Below are positions 32,891 through 46,776 of a stretch of 64,000 nt of DNA, one piece after another (the first letter of the stretch is position 1; every line of letters begins with the position of its first letter). The DNA comes from Mya arenaria (lineage: Eukaryota; Mollusca; Bivalvia; Myida; Myidae): positions 37,316,988-37,380,987 of the forward strand of contig NC_069130.1 of assembly GCF_026914265.1 (NCBI RefSeq), in the 5' to 3' direction. The notes under the pieces were generated by a model. That model was not told the origin of the DNA, did not search any database, and saw only the letters and a list, made by a program, of their open reading frames with translations. A program made the translations under genes and the position numbers.

Positions 32891-34686
32891 TTTGTATGCA
32901 TTAGATAACTCAATAAATGCAGCAGTTGGCCATTCTTGTATTGTCCTCTGTCACTGTCCTGATGGCTCCCTATCTCAATAGCTGCAAAAGATTGTAGGTT
33001 CATGATTCTCCTGGAAGATGTTGAATGTAGAATCAAGAAGCTTTCTTTTCAGGCACTCTAAATTGAATAGTACTGTAACATTTGGAGTGCCAAGAATTTG
33101 TTGGATTCCTAGGCAACAGGTATCAGGTGTTGCAGTACATTTGGCAAACACTTTTCACCCGTCCTTGTTAATCTAAAAGAGCTTTCATTTCGCAAAAATA
33201 GTTCATATAACTATATTAAGGTTGCTTAATCAGAGTTTGAATAATTCTGAAAACTAGATGTGCCTTTAATTGCAGCAATTTGAACTCCAACTTATAATGT
33301 CAATTAAGCTGGTTAAGCAATACTGCATTTCGTGGTGTGGGGATTGCTTTATTTACTCGAATAAACAAACAGTTCTTGCGTTGGAAAGTACAATGTATTA
33401 ACATGCATTTTTCTTGCCCTGACTCCATCCAAGCCTTTAATCTTAGATCAACCTGTACTATGTGTAATATCAATGAGAACTATAAATTATGTTCAATTTA
33501 GTGCCACTTATGATATTTCATTCCACATACAAAAATACTAATATGTTCTTTAAAACCAATATCCTATGTTATGATAAAACCATTGCCAAGTTGGTAATTT
33601 GAAAAGACAAGAAATTATATCTGGTCTTTCTAGACAGCTGGACTTGTTTTGCAGTTACTTTGAAAATCTTCATAAGCTAAACTGAACAAGACTGGAGCAA
33701 AAAACTCACAATACCAAAAGGGGTTTTAAAGAATTACGAGATCATTCTCACATCACCTATACCATTAGTTCTTATCTTCAAACATAAGTCAACCTAATAA
33801 TTAACGTTTTACATAAATATTGCAATGAATAAAACATATTACAATAAGTGCCAATAACATAGCAATCAAGTATGATCACTATAGGCCTAAACATGAGATT
33901 TCAACATTTTCCTGATAAACAATAAATAAATTTACTTAACAATTTTATCATTATTTACACCAGCTGAAAAAATGGTATCTTTTTGAATACTTTACATATT
34001 TCATGGCTTTCATCATTCAAACTAACATTTTGCTTGTTATTTCAATATTCAATGAGTTTGTAAACATTCATAAATGATGGTCAAAATGAACATTCATGCT
34101 AATCATGCCTACCAAAAGCACCTGACTGACAAATCAGTATCCAATTTTGGCAGGGCTTATTGGTGGTTCATTGAAATCAACCATGACCTCCCACAATCTG
34201 CACTGATCAACAGTAGTTAATGAATTGTTTTAATTGTTCTTATTTTCATAAACTTAGAAAACAACTGCAGTGAATAAAATTTATTCCTCATCACTGAGAG
34301 AAAGTTTAGAATAATGAACGAAGCCGAGTTACATCTAGTAGGATATCAAATCCTACAAATGTATTCATTATTTTATATAACCGTATTTAGTAAATGTTAA
34401 ATTTTTGAAAGTCTAAAAAGTTTCATTCTTTTGCATATCAAAGAAAATTTATGTGTATAATTTTGATGATATTTTGTGATTCATTTAATTTCATTCTTGT
34501 TTCATTTAGTGTTCAATCCCAAGCTTTCTTATTCACATTTAAGTGCAAGAAAAATCACTTAATTATGATCTAAATAAATTCATTATGTAAGGTCACATAA
34601 AGGATATATTGTGCTTATTAAAAATAACATTTTTTCATCTGTTTAAAATTATGTCAAATGCAGTGCATTGAAATTTTATTATGAGT
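32891..34686. other. AT-rich intergenic DNA
   Basis: No gene, tandem array or terminal repeat was recognised. Confidence 0.6.
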
Positions 34687-34918
34687 TTAAAGCTGCACTC
34701 TCACATATTGAACGTTTTGACAACTGTTTTATTTTTTTGTCATGGAACGAGCCATTTTTTGCGAAATTCCATGGAAACCAAATTTATAAGACTGCTGACA
34801 AAAATTAAGATGGCAGATTTTTATATTAAAGTTAAAACATTGATGTTATAAGCACTATTTTTAAACTGTTAGAAGCGGTTTAAGCCATAAAACATTACTT
34901 TTAACGGAAATATGACAA
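34687..34918. mobile_element. Foldback MITE family A, left-half fragment
   Basis: It begins TTTAAAGCTGCACTCTCACA and runs to the central loop (GGTTTAAGCCATAAAACATT), then is lost. Confidence 0.7.
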
Positions 34919-35908
34919 ACAACGAGCTAATTTAAACTATGACAGGAATAATTCAAGGGAATGATTTTTTTGTGATTTCTAGTATCAAAATTGTCTGAAT
35001 CGCATGAAAATTTATAAATTATGTAAGGTATTCTCACATTTGTCACACTTTTTGAACTTTGTGCTGTCTTCTTTTTGATTGTCTCAAATTAATACAGCAT
35101 TGGCTTCACTTGTTGTTTATGAAAGGGACTTCATACCAGATTGGCACCATTTTTTTCCTGTAACGAATCTAAGGACACTTTTTTAATAAAATATTTTACT
35201 CTTTGATATCGTTATTGTAAATAAAAAACCAAAATGAAAAAAAAATGCAGTGAAGTGTCGTATCCACTATGCTATGAAGACATACTTTTACTGGGTGGAA
35301 TTTTCCAGATGTATACCTAACTCGCTAATATCATGAAATAACATCAACGGCAGATCACGCATAAGGAATGAATTCTACTCATTAGACATACCTAGTAATC
35401 TGTTTTTAATGGAAAAACACGAAATAGCTGCTATTAAAAATCATTGGTAAACTATGGGGATCATCAGTTAGTAAGTTTCAATGCATTAATTGTACACATC
35501 GATACCAAGTTTATGTCAATTTTCTACAATTTTCTTTAAATTTTTGCTTTTTCATCATTAACTGAGTACAGCCACTTTAAACTGTACCTTATAATGTCTG
35601 TGACTTATCAAATATTTAATAGTAATGGTCTACAACCAAGATTTGTTTTATTTATCCAGGTTTCAAACTGCATTGTGCATGCGATTGGAAAGGTAATCTT
35701 GAAAGCTCACTTAGTATATTTTTTTACAAATAACATTCACCCTGCAAGGTACTCATATTTGGATAATACATAAAGCTTTGCACAGTCATTTATGTATACT
35801 TGCATTTATTGATACAGGATACCTTTTTCAAATCTTTGATTTAGATTGCAACGTATAACTTATATAAATACATATATATTCTTAACTTTATCTGAATACA
35901 CAAGCTAA
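34919..35908. other. AT-rich intergenic DNA
   Basis: Nothing recognised. Confidence 0.6.
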
Positions 35909-36205
35909 TGCATCAGTCAATTGTAACCATGCCCCCCCCCCCCGGTCCCGGAATAGCGGGGAGTTTTACTTTCGGTCCAGCCAACCCCAGTTAAAATTCC
36001 CGCCCTACAGAGATAATCTGATGGTAAAGTCCCCACCAAATGCCCCCGCACCCAAGGGACATTAGGTTAAGCCCCATTCACACTGTATTTTCCAGTAAGA
36101 CCCGGCACTGCGGGACCACCTGAAAGGTAAAAACATGGCCCATTTTGCCGGCTATCCCCGGTATAACCCCGGATGTGGGAGCCGTTTTTACAATTAACTG
36201 GTGCA
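35909..36205. mobile_element. MITE family B, complete copy
   Basis: TIRs TGCATCAGTCAATTGTAACC and ACAATTAACTGGTGCA flank a GC-richer interior with C tracts at 35932-35943. The length is 297 bp. Confidence 0.82.
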
Positions 36206-36670
36206 TAATGATCCATAATTATCCAATATCATGCCAAGATGATTTCTGGTCTGACATCGCGAGGTAAGTTATTCTTAAGCATAAAAAAGCCTTGCCAGCA
36301 TTTGAGAAAGACTGTTGTGAGGTAAAATCTTCATTACTTCACTATTCCACAACATTGGGTGAAAAGGGAACTTTATTGAATATTTTGATCTTTATTTTGT
36401 TCCCTAAATGCCACAAGTCAACTGATTAATTAATACAAATTCAATTCTATCTCCACAATATTGGCACTGCATTGTTTAATAAAACTCAAAAGTTACACTT
36501 GTAAATTATTTAACCAAATACCTTCTCCTCAAATATTTCACAAATTGATATTGATCTATCAACAACAATGCATCACCATACTGTATCTTTGACTGATTTT
36601 TGATTTTAATTCTTGGCTAGAAAATAAAAAGTGAGCACAAAGCGTCTTCAGAAAAAGAACTTGTAAAGTA
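36206..36670. other. AT-rich spacer between two MITEs
   Basis: Nothing recognised. Confidence 0.6.
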
Positions 36671-37052
36671 TGCACCAGTCAATTGTAACCACGCCCCCCC
36701 CAAGGGAATAGCAGGTCCAGCCAATCCCCGGTAAAATCCCTGCCATGCAAGAACGAACTGGTGGTAAAATCACGTGGATAACGTCCCCGCACCCGGGGGA
36801 TCTAAGGTAAGAGCAATTCCCTGATTATTTTGAGGGAAGACAAAACCACCGCAATCACCGGCATTGCGAGGACACTAGTTCTGGCTTCCATAACTTTAAT
36901 GTTGATATTTTTTTTTTGATGTTTACAACACGTCCAAAAAGGTAATGTATAATGTGGTCAGTTCTTTAGCTACGAGGACACCTGAAAGGTAAAAGCACAG
37001 CCCTTTCACCGGTATATCCCAGAAAGGGCCGTGGTAACAATTGACTGGTGCA
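36671..37052. mobile_element. MITE family B, copy with internal insertion
   Basis: TIRs TGCACCAGTCAATTGTAACC and ACAATTGACTGGTGCA are well kept. About 85-100 bp of AT-rich DNA (about 36878-36975) interrupts the interior relative to the 43578 copy. Confidence 0.82.
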
Positions 37053-38292
37053 TTATAAGAGATGGCTTATCACCATATCATTAAACAAAATGTATAAAGT
37101 AATTATGTACTTACACTGAGAGTGGCTCCAAGACTTTTCTATGCACATAGGTAAACAATCATCTTATTCACAGATGCTGTGCACATATTCATACATTTGG
37201 CTTCATTTAGAATGAAACTTCATAAATAAGTATGCGCATATTTGATATTTTTTTATCTCCATTTTGCAAAATTGAAATCACATGATTTTTTTTCAAACGA
37301 ACTTTACGTGTCAAATTAAAAATGCTACCCACGGTAAGATGAAAATATATCCGTTTGATGGTGGTAATCATTTAATGTCGGCTTTATTGATAAATTTCCT
37401 CAATAAAACACTATGAAATACACATCATCAGCATCCGGAAGTAGTGATAACATACTTGTCTGAATCATTCGGCCGCTAATCGAGGTACGCGGCATATGGT
37501 TTTTAGTTAACATTAATAGTATTTGAACAATAAATACCAAAAATCATGTTGTATTTAAAAAAGTGCTAAGTGCCATGCGATGATTAGTTAAAAAAGCTTT
37601 GTATCGAAAAGAAAATATCACGGAAACATGCAAATTATGTCGAAAAAAAGAACAGGGACCGACTTCGGAATACCAACATTCCATACAAAGGATAACAATA
37701 CTTTTTTAAACCAACTTTCCTGGTTGTTTTCTACTTAGACCGCACACTTTATTTGCTTAACGCAGGAATTCAAAAGACATTTCGAATGCGCAACGGGCAC
37801 CGCGGTTAGCTGATACCGGTTACATTTCGGATAAAAGAGAAAGAGGGTACCAGTCTATCAATACAGAGCATTGAACGGAAAAATTTCGATGCGTACTTTT
37901 CCAATATGTTCATATTCTTATTGCATATAATCTGACCGTATGCAAAAACATTCATGTAGTTAACCCGATTAACTCACTCGCTACGTATGAATTTCTTGTG
38001 CTTCATTAAAAGAACGTACAGTTAGCTTGAATTGTTAGGAGAACTATTTTTATTGGATGTTTTCATTGTAATCAGTTCTGGTACTACTTTGATTATTCAA
38101 ATTCGCTAACAGCAATCCAATCAAAATACAGCGTATGAATACATTACGTCAGTGAACCCCCAGATGCGGCTTGCGAATGCAGATAGCGTGTTTATGGCTA
38201 TGAACTAGGCCACAAGTGCCCTAGTCCAAAAACCGCAGCAAAAGTATTGGCCGGTACTGGACTGCACGGGAAATTACTCCAAACAGCGTATC
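37053..38292. other. Intergenic DNA, nothing recognised
   Basis: Mixed composition; no gene or repeat family was identified. Confidence 0.55.
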
Positions 38293-38337
38293 ACAGATAG
38301 TCCATCGCATCCAGAACGGATGCGATGGACTATCTGT
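38293..38337. repeat. Perfect 20-bp inverted repeat with 5-bp loop
   Basis: ACAGATAGTCCATCGCATCC is followed by AGAAC and its exact reverse complement. No T tract follows, so it does not look like a terminator. Confidence 0.95.
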
Positions 38338-38462
38338 AGTGCTAAAAAACAGATTAGTTAAATCGGCAAAACCAATCGCTGCTTTATCATCTTATTTTTC
38401 AGAGTTATTTATGTGAAATTTTGTTAAAAATCAAAAGAACTGTGATACATTATAAGTATCTT

Positions 38463-38596
38463 CCATGGCCGAGAGTTTAAGATAGGTTCATTCCGACCCG
38501 AGCGTAGGGCGTTTTGCTGAAACGAGGTTTACCGAGTTTCCGCAAAACACCCTACGCGAGGGTCGGGATCAACCTTTCTTACACGAGCGGCTATGG
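38463..38596. repeat. 134-bp imperfect foldback
   Basis: The arms pair CCGACCCGAGCGTAGGG with CCCTACGCGAGGGTCGG, with GTTTTGC/GCAAAAC, GAAAC/GTTTC and outer CCATGGCCG/CGGCTATGG. It is probably a small MITE; no target duplication was identified. Confidence 0.75.
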
Positions 38597-39049
38597 TAGA
38601 TGCTTTTTCTCCAACCTCAGTTAATTAAGTAGAAATGTTTTTATTTTTGCTGGAACTCTTTTGTGCTTAGTGAAATACATTGCGTACGGATATGCGAAAA
38701 TTCGTGGTTGTCATGGATATTCGCGAAGTGATTCAGAGTATGTAAATTGTCTGATCGGTCTTTAAATAGTTCTAAGAAGAGTGAAGCATTATTTCTTGAA
38801 AGGTGCGTGAAAACTGTTTTCTGGAGACATTTGAAGCGAGAAATAATTTACTAGCGTTCTAAATATTGCCACAAGACAAGTTTTCCATGAAGCGTTACAG
38901 ACGACAGTCTTCAACAAGGGAGGTAATTACAATGTGGTGACCACTAAAAGAAGTTCCATACGGGCATTTTCTCTTCGCCCGTGGGCAAGATAAGAATTTC
39001 AAGCACGATTAAATTAATGGATCTACTTATCTGAGGTGGGAGAAAAATA
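38597..39049. other. Intergenic DNA, nothing recognised
   Basis: No gene or repeat was identified. Confidence 0.55.
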
Positions 39050-39071
39050 TTATCTTAATAATTATTATTAC

Positions 39072-39115
<44 letters not shown>

Positions 39116-39273
39116 GCGTTATTAGCGTTATTTTTATTATTATTTTTATAAGCATTATTTTAGCATTATTTAAGCATTATTATCAATATTATTTCTATTA
39201 TAAGGATTATTATTATTATTATTATTATTATTAGGATTATTATTAGGATTATTATTAGCATTATTATTATTAA

Positions 39274-39340
<67 letters not shown>

Positions 39341-39365
39341 ATTATTATCATTATTATTATAAGTA
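39050..39365 (+). repeat. ATT trinucleotide microsatellite, interrupted
   Basis: Long ATT runs with AGG, AGC and AAT interruptions, ending in AGTAGTAGT. Confidence 0.95.
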
Positions 39366-40035
39366 GTAGTAGTCAGTATGTAGACTTTTCACGTGATTAA
39401 ATATGCTAGTTAGTTCATTATAACCAATGACGTCGACGTTCAACGTAACATAAAGTCGTTTACTTTGAAATTACGTGTTGTTTATATTGTGACGGTTAAT
39501 ATTGCAAAAACTAGCCCGAAAATCTCCATTTTTTATTTTACATTTTGAAAGTTTGAACATTTGGCTATAACATGTCAAAAAAATAGCCAAGGTGACCGCC
39601 ATCATCTTAAACACTTATTTTGACGTTGAAGACAGCAAGGGTACGTTAAAAAACGAAGAAAATAAATATTAAAAATGCGAGTTTTTCTGATATTTCTTAT
39701 TTATCTTTCTTGTGTGTGCAAATATGAAAATGAAAACGTATTATGCTTGTTTCATTGTATATATATAGAAATTTACATGTTTTTTCGATGAGATTTAAAT
39801 ATTTGATGACGCAATTTACCATGAAATTAAAGAAATTACGGTGCCATATCAGATACCGGTTTTTGCACTAACCTTCATCGGAAAGGTATTTTATTTCGCA
39901 TAAATGATTAAAGCAGCTATGGTATGATTGCAGGATATCATTGATGCAACAGAGATGCAAGATATACTTATATTCGAAGTTCATGATTAATATTACAATT
40001 ACTATTGAATATGTGATAAAGATGACGATAACGAT
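39366..40035. other. AT-rich intergenic DNA
   Basis: Nothing recognised. Confidence 0.55.
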
Positions 40036-40064
40036 GGTACTGCTGCGGCTGCTGTTCATGCTAT

Positions 40065-40095
<31 letters not shown>

Positions 40096-40110
40096 TCTAC
40101 TATTAGTGTT
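40036..40110 (+). repeat. CTG-rich microsatellite
   Basis: Imperfect CTG/TTG units. Confidence 0.9.
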
Positions 40111-40284
40111 GTTATTATATAGGATACTGATGGTGGTATATTAGGTTATCCAGATGTTAGCAGGGACATACTATTAAACATTAATAAAAGCCATTTATTT
40201 AGCAGAAATCGCCCCACAGACTCGTCTTCCCAACAGAGAGATTATGGAGTTTGCCAGCAACGAGTAATACATTTCTTGAGCACG

Positions 40285-42385
40285 ATGGGCGGCACCTCAC
40301 CGATGACGCAATGGGCGGCACCTCAGCGATGACGCAATGGGCGGCACCTCACCGATGACGCAATGGGAGACACCTCACCGATGAAGCAAATGGCTATGCC
40401 TCACCAATGACGTAATGGGCGACACCTCACCGATGACGCAATGGGCGGCCCCTCACCGATGAAGCAAATGGCGACGCCTCACCAATGACGTAATGGGCGA
40501 CACCTCACCGATGACGCAATGGGCGGCCCCTCACCGATGAAGCAAATGGCTATGCCTCACCAATGACGTAATGGGCGACACGTCACCGATGACGAAATGG
40601 GCGACACCTCACCGATGACGCAATGGGCGGCCCCTCACCGATGAAGCAAATGGCGACGCCTCACCGATGAAGCAAATGGCGACACCTCACCGACGACGCA
40701 ATGGGCGGCCCCTCACCGATGAAGCAAATGGATATGCCTCACCAATGACGTAATGGGCGACACCTCACCGATGACGAAATGGGCGACACCTCACCGATGA
40801 CGAAATGGGCGACACCTCACCGATGAAGCAAATGGCTATGCCTCACCAATGACGAAATGGGCGACACCTCACCGATGACGAAATGGGCGACACCTCACCA
40901 ATGACGAAATGGGCGACACCTCACCGATGACGAAATGGGAGACACCTCACCGATGAAGCAAATGGCTATGCCTCACCAATGACGAAATGGGCGACACCTC
41001 ACCGATGAAGCAAATGGCGACGCCTCACCAATGACGTAATGGGCGACACCTCACCGATGACGAAATGGGCGACACCTCACCGATGACGAAATGGGCGACA
41101 CCTCACCGATGAAGCAAATGGCGACACCTCACCAATGACGTAATGGGCGACACCTCACCGATGACGAAATGGGCGACACCTCACCGATGAAGGAAATTGC
41201 GACGCCTCACCAATGACGAAATGGGCGACACCTCACCGATGAAGGAAATTGCGACGCCTCACCAATGACGAAATGGGCGACACCTCACCGATGACGCAAT
41301 GGGCGACACCTCACCGATGACGAAATGGGCGACACCTCAACGATCCCGACACCTCACCGATGACGCAATGGGCGACGCCTAAACGATGACAATATCTCAC
41401 CGATGACGCTAGGGGCAACACCTCACCGATGACGCCATGGGCTACAACTCACCGATAACGCAATGGGCGATACCTAACTGATGTCGCAATGGGCGACGCC
41501 TTAACGATGACGATGCCTCACCGATGACGCTAGGGGGTCGACCTCACCGATGACGCTATGGGCGACACCTCACCGATGATGCAATGGACAATGCCTCACC
41601 GATGACGATACCTCACCGACAACGCAATGGGCGATACCTCACCGATGACGCAATGGGCGATACCTCACCGATGACACTACCTTAACGATGGGTGACACCT
41701 CATTGATGCCGCTATTGCGGCACCTAACCGATGAAAGCAATGGGTTATTTCTCACCGATGCCGCTTTGGACGGCACCCCACCGATGAACGCAATTAGTGA
41801 CGCCTCACCGATGATGCAATGGTTGATACCTCAACGATATCACTATGGGCGCCACATCGACGATAAGGCAATGGGCGAAGCCGCACCGATGACTCTATGG
41901 ACAACACCTCACCGATGATGCAATATGTGATACCTCAACGATGACGCTATGGACTACACTTCACCGATGACGCAATGGGTAACACCTCACCGATGACGCA
42001 ATGGTTGATACCTCACCGATGACGCAATTGGTAACACCTCACCGATGACGCCATGGGTGACATCTCACTGATGACGACACCTAACCGATGACGTAATGGG
42101 CGACGCCTCAACGATGACGCTATGGGCGACACCTCACCGATGACGACATCTCACCATGACGCTATGGGCGACACCTCACCGATGATGCAATGGGCGATGC
42201 CTCACCGATTACGACACCTCATTGATGACGACGCCTCGACGATGACGCTTTGGGCGACTCCTCACCGATGACGATACCTCGACGGTGACCATATAGGCGA
42301 CGCCTCACTGATGACGACACCTCGACGATGAAGCTATGGGCGACACCTCACCGATGACGATACCTCACCGATGACGCTATCGTGT
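40285..42385 (+). repeat. 26-bp class minisatellite, about 80 units with higher-order order
   Basis: The unit contains GGGCGACACCTCACCGATGA followed by CGCAAT, CGAAAT or AGCAAAT. In 40285-41340 variants alternate in a pattern (for example AGCAAATGGCTATGCCTCAC then CAATGACGTAATGG), suggesting multi-unit duplication. From 41340 the units are shorter, mixed and diverged. Confidence 0.93.
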
Positions 42386-43097
42386 TTTCAGAAATTAATA
42401 TTTTCCATATATGCATTATCTAAGAAGTCGTGAAGGGTTTATCACTCAAAATGTATGCTGGATATACACGTGTATGTATTGGTTTTAAATACGAGTGTCA
42501 CTTTAAATTTGTTTTCATTAAAAAGAAATCGGTAAATTGCTTTGTAGTGTTATGTTGATATTTTTTATTTATAAAATGGTCAAATTTAAAGAATAAAATG
42601 ATGAAACTAAACTGTTTTATAATAAATGCTAACAATTGAAATGGAACAGTGTATAAGGTTCTTGAAGACCGTGAAGGCTGTGTCTGCAATTTGTGTGGTT
42701 TGACGCCTGGTCAATCGTACCAACTCGGCCATCTCCGGCAAGCTACGAGATAGACCTCGTAAATAGTAGTAAGGTGATAGATGTGTCCGCCTTCTGGTAG
42801 TGAAATGGTCTGGTAGTAGATGTGTCCGACATTCCCCAAAGTATTCATTCATATAAACGCAATCAGATGCATTTCGGAGCCTACTAGAATTTTCTCCCGT
42901 AAAGTGTGTATTTGTAGACAAAAGCATTTTTACTGACTTTTGCTTAAATAAGAAATACTTTGCCTTGCGTGATTATTTTGATATAACATACTTCTTATGC
43001 CCAAATCATGAGCGTGATGTATGATTTTTACGTATCTTACTTCAAGATCAAGTCAACATTTATTATCCAGCCTTAAATTTGACTTCTTAGTCATATA
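42386..43097. other. Intergenic DNA with an unassigned minus-strand ORF
   Basis: A 106-codon minus-strand frame at 42607-42927 matches no family I recognise and has a chance-like composition. Confidence 0.4.
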
Positions 43098-43099
43098 AT

Positions 43100-43133
<34 letters not shown>

Positions 43134-43400
43134 CACCACGACCACCACCAACACCACCATCACCCCCAACATTACCATCATCATCATCATCATCATCATC
43201 CCACCACAACCACCACCAACAATACCATCATCATCATCATCATAATCACCATCATCACTGACGTCTACATCGTTGTCATTATCATCATCATCATCATCGA
43301 CGTCGTCGCCGTGTTTGTAGTCGTCATTGTCACCACCACCATCATCATCATTAACATCATCATCATCATCATCATTCTTATACTCATCGTTCTAACACAT
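43098..43400 (+). repeat. CAT/CAC trinucleotide-rich tract
   Basis: CATCATCAT runs mixed with CCACCACCA and a short CGTCGTCGCC part. Confidence 0.92.
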
Positions 43401-43577
43401 TTTCATCCTCATCATATTAAATACAAATCAAACAATATTTTCAACGTTTAATCATATCTTTTTCAATAATACTCCAATTGTGTGACATGTTAAATAATAG
43501 GCCATTGTATATTCTATTATTTAGGTAACTAAATGTGTTCATTGTTTGGGTATTTCCTTTGAAGCATTTGTCGATAA

Positions 43578-43890
43578 TGCACCAGTCAATTATAACCACG
43601 CCCCTTCCCCAGGTCCGGAGAATAGCGGGGACTTTGACTTTCGTTCCAGCCAAGCCCGGGTACAATCCCCGTTCTGTGGGACGAATTGCTGGTAAGATCC
43701 CCGTTTAATGCCCTCGCACCCCAGGGACTCTAGGTAAGGCTCATTCATCGCTAGTTTTGGCGCGAAGACAAAATCACCGCATTCACCCGGCACTGCGGGG
43801 CCACCTGGAAGGTAAAAACACGTCCCATTTCCCCGGCTATCCCCGGTATACCCCCGGACCTGGGGGCCGTGGTTACAATTGACTGGTGCA
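43578..43890. mobile_element. MITE family B, best-preserved copy
   Basis: TIRs TGCACCAGTCAATTATAACC and ACAATTGACTGGTGCA, with the subterminal CACGCCCC/GGGGGCCGTG also paired. The length is 313 bp. Confidence 0.87.
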
Positions 43891-44500
43891 TAAATGATAT
43901 CATAGTTTTGTAGATAGCATTATAATAATGTTAAATTTATGTAATAGATCATTAAAATACATAATTAAAATTAAAAAGTCAACGTGTTATTGGGATATTT
44001 CTCTAATACAGAATATAAAAACAGCCGAGCAAGAATGACATTGTGAATAAACAAATAGCTAAATATTCCCCATCAATTAATAATCCCTAAGCGAAGTAAG
44101 TACTTAACATTTATCAAATGATATCACATTAAACTAGGAAATTAATTGATTTATTAAGGGACTCTTTTTTAAAAAAGTCGATCAAATTTAATAAACCGAC
44201 TATTGCACGTGTTGATTACGGACTTTTGTGCTATAATTAAATGAAAGTTTTCATCCCGTCCGACATATTTAACAACACCTGCCACAACGACATTGTTATG
44301 TAAAGTTAAATCTATTTTAGGATGCATGTAAATACACAACATAAATCAAATTATTTGAATACACAGAAAGTGGGTGATAGTAATTAGTTCGTATAAAAGT
44401 GACATATAACATAGATATAGAATGACACTTCCATTGATAGTTTCACTGTTTTTCATCAAATATGAATTCCCATAATCGATGCTAACATTTAACTTATTGT
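43891..44500. other. AT-rich 3' flank of the NLR-like gene
   Basis: No gene is seen; it probably includes 3' UTR of the minus-strand gene. Confidence 0.5.
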
Positions 44501-46776
44501 TCACATTTTGGTGAATCTGAAATGAAGCCGTCCACTCGTATCGTCAAACTTGAGAACCTTGAATGACGGCGAACTTTCCATATGTTCTCGGTTGTCTTTC
44601 ATCTCACTGGCAGGTTTCACCGTGCATTTCTCCATGTCGCATGTAATGGTGTGTGGTATGTTCTTCATCGTCTCTATCAGACTCCGCACCGCCTTCGCTG
44701 TCATTGTCACATCAAATAGTGTAATATCGGTGATGGAGGCTGGAGGGAGGAGGTGGAGCTCACCTAGATCTGTAAACGCTATGTCAAGGCGTTGTAACTG
44801 AGGGAGACTTGGTAGTGTACCACCAAGTAACTGGACATTCTTAACGTCAGTTAACACAACATGTTGTAGTTTACTCCACCTTTGATTGTGTTTAAATAAT
44901 ATAAATATGTACATTTCAACATTCGATGATACACTAGATAAGTCACATGTTGTAATATGTGTTGGATCAACCTGCACACGTGTTCTATTGCCTCCCGATA
45001 TACCCAGATGTTCCAGCCTGTGACACTGGGACAGGTCATACTGCCCATCACGGCACCTCAGTGTCACTGCTTTGAGTGAGTCGGAGGAGGATGTGATCAC
45101 CTCCTGCAGCTCTTCCCCATTAATTTTATCATTGTATCCCCGGATGCCTAGTGACTGAATACGTTCCTTGTTTATCATCATCAGCTTTTTTAACACTACG
45201 ACATCCTTGTTACTATGAATAGAGAAGTGTGCGAGATAGAGCGGTATGTCACCATAGTTGTTCGCCCTGGCTTCACGGTGTCCGGAGAGAATCAGGCTCT
45301 GAAGTAGTTCAGCCTCTTCACAGTAGATTGATGGTTGGTATTGTGGTCTAGAACTATTGATCCATGAAGACATTTGCACACCGAGCTCGGGCTTCATTCC
45401 ACATATGAAAATAAATGTCTGAGAAACATCTCCCAAGATATTTTCCTTATTATCTTGTTCGTACTTGTTTGATAGCTGACTGTAGTCGTTTTCATTCAAA
45501 CATAAATGAAGAGCCGCTAAAAACTCTTGAAGTGTTTTATGAAAGAATGAAAAGTGAGATGATCTCTTGATCAATGAGTTGGATTTCTTCTCGGTGAGTA
45601 AGCCTGATTTCAATGCAAATTCAACCTGCTCCCTGCTTAACAAAGCGTTGACTGTTGTGTTGCTGAAAACAACAGACGAATCTCTGCACTCTGAATACAA
45701 AGTTGTGTATGCTAACTTTGCCAGCGCAAGGTAAACCATGGGATTTCGCATGAAGCATTCATGTTCCTTTAATACGGATGGCAGTTCAATTTTCGGAATT
45801 TTATGATTTCTTTGCATATAACTAAGTCTACATGATAGCATGTTTATCACGCCAGCATAAATGTCACACTTTGAATCGGTTAACGATTTGCCCTCGAACC
45901 ACAGGCACACGAGCTGGGTGATACTGATAGGTGCTGACAATAATCCTATAAGACCCTTCGCTGACACCATGTTCATGAAAGCTTCTGGTGTCCGTTCATC
46001 CTCATTTCCCTCATTAAGGATGGTGAGGATATTTTCCACGAGTTGCCTTGTGTCTGCAGCTCCTTCTATTTCAAGATATTTGTCGATCTTTGAATCCTGC
46101 ACTCTGAACTGTGACAGTCGCCAGGGACGCGTTGTCGTGAGGAGTGTGGCCTTGTTGGCCGAATTTCGGAAAGGGATGACTTTTTCCTCAGATGTACAGG
46201 TACAGTTTACGTTTTCTGGATGGGTCCATTCGTCGAGGCCGTCAGCTATGATTAAACTTGTTTCACTTTCCAGCACCGTCTGCAATAGCCGGAAGCCATC
46301 ATCGGCATCCTTCTCGTGGTAGATTTTACGTATAAGTTGATCCTTGATCATTTGTGCTAGATCACACGTTTTACCTGAATCTCGTAGGGTGACACGAAAC
46401 AAAAATGCAAACTCTTTGAAGAATTCTGGGTCGGCATAGCTTGTTTTAATACCGACGTTTTCCTCCGCTGGTAAATACTGGTGAGTCCATTCCAGGGCAC
46501 ACATTACGGAGAATGTGGACTTCCCGTTGCCCGGTTCACCAACAAGAAAAACATTTCTGAGCAACTGACGTTTTTCTAGGAAAACATCCGAAAATTTTGC
46601 AACATCTTTACCGCTTTCTTCCTTATCAATTTTGCCGATTTTTCTATGATCTTTCTCCACAATTTTCGGTAACACGTAGAATTTGTTGAGTTTGGCGTTC
46701 TTATCTCCAAGAATGGGAGATATCGGCATGTCGGCCAACGTGGTTCGGTAATGGTTTGTCAAACGTAGTCGCAGTC
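44501..46776 (-). CDS. NLR exon 4: NACHT ATPase and LRR-like region
   Basis: It starts after acceptor CCATTACTACAG with LRLRLTNHYRTTLADMPISP and ends at TGA 44503-44501 (757 codons plus a split Gly). Walker A VGEPGNGKST lies near 46543-46514 and Walker B SLIIADGLDEW near 46258-46226, followed by a sensor-like TLLTTTRPWRLSQF. The middle contains the helical NACHT-associated region (HFSFFHKTLQEFLAALHLC). The C-terminal about 200 residues show irregular leucine-rich spacing (LEHLGISGGN, LQHVVLTDVKNVQLLGGTLP, LQRLDIAFTDLGELHLLPP), typical of degenerate LRRs. An upstream open stretch (46777-46801) is intron, not coding. Confidence 0.92.

Noticed and set aside
38463..38596. Possible microRNA precursor
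   Set aside because: The GC-rich foldback is too regular and long, and it resembles MITE-type structures in the same window.
39166..39351. Poly-Ile ORF
   Set aside because: Translation of the ATT microsatellite.
42607..42927. 106-codon minus-strand ORF
   Set aside because: No domain, no homologous copy in the window and no supporting signals.
45861..46322. 153-codon plus-strand frame
   Set aside because: Antisense shadow of the NACHT exon; no domain of its own.
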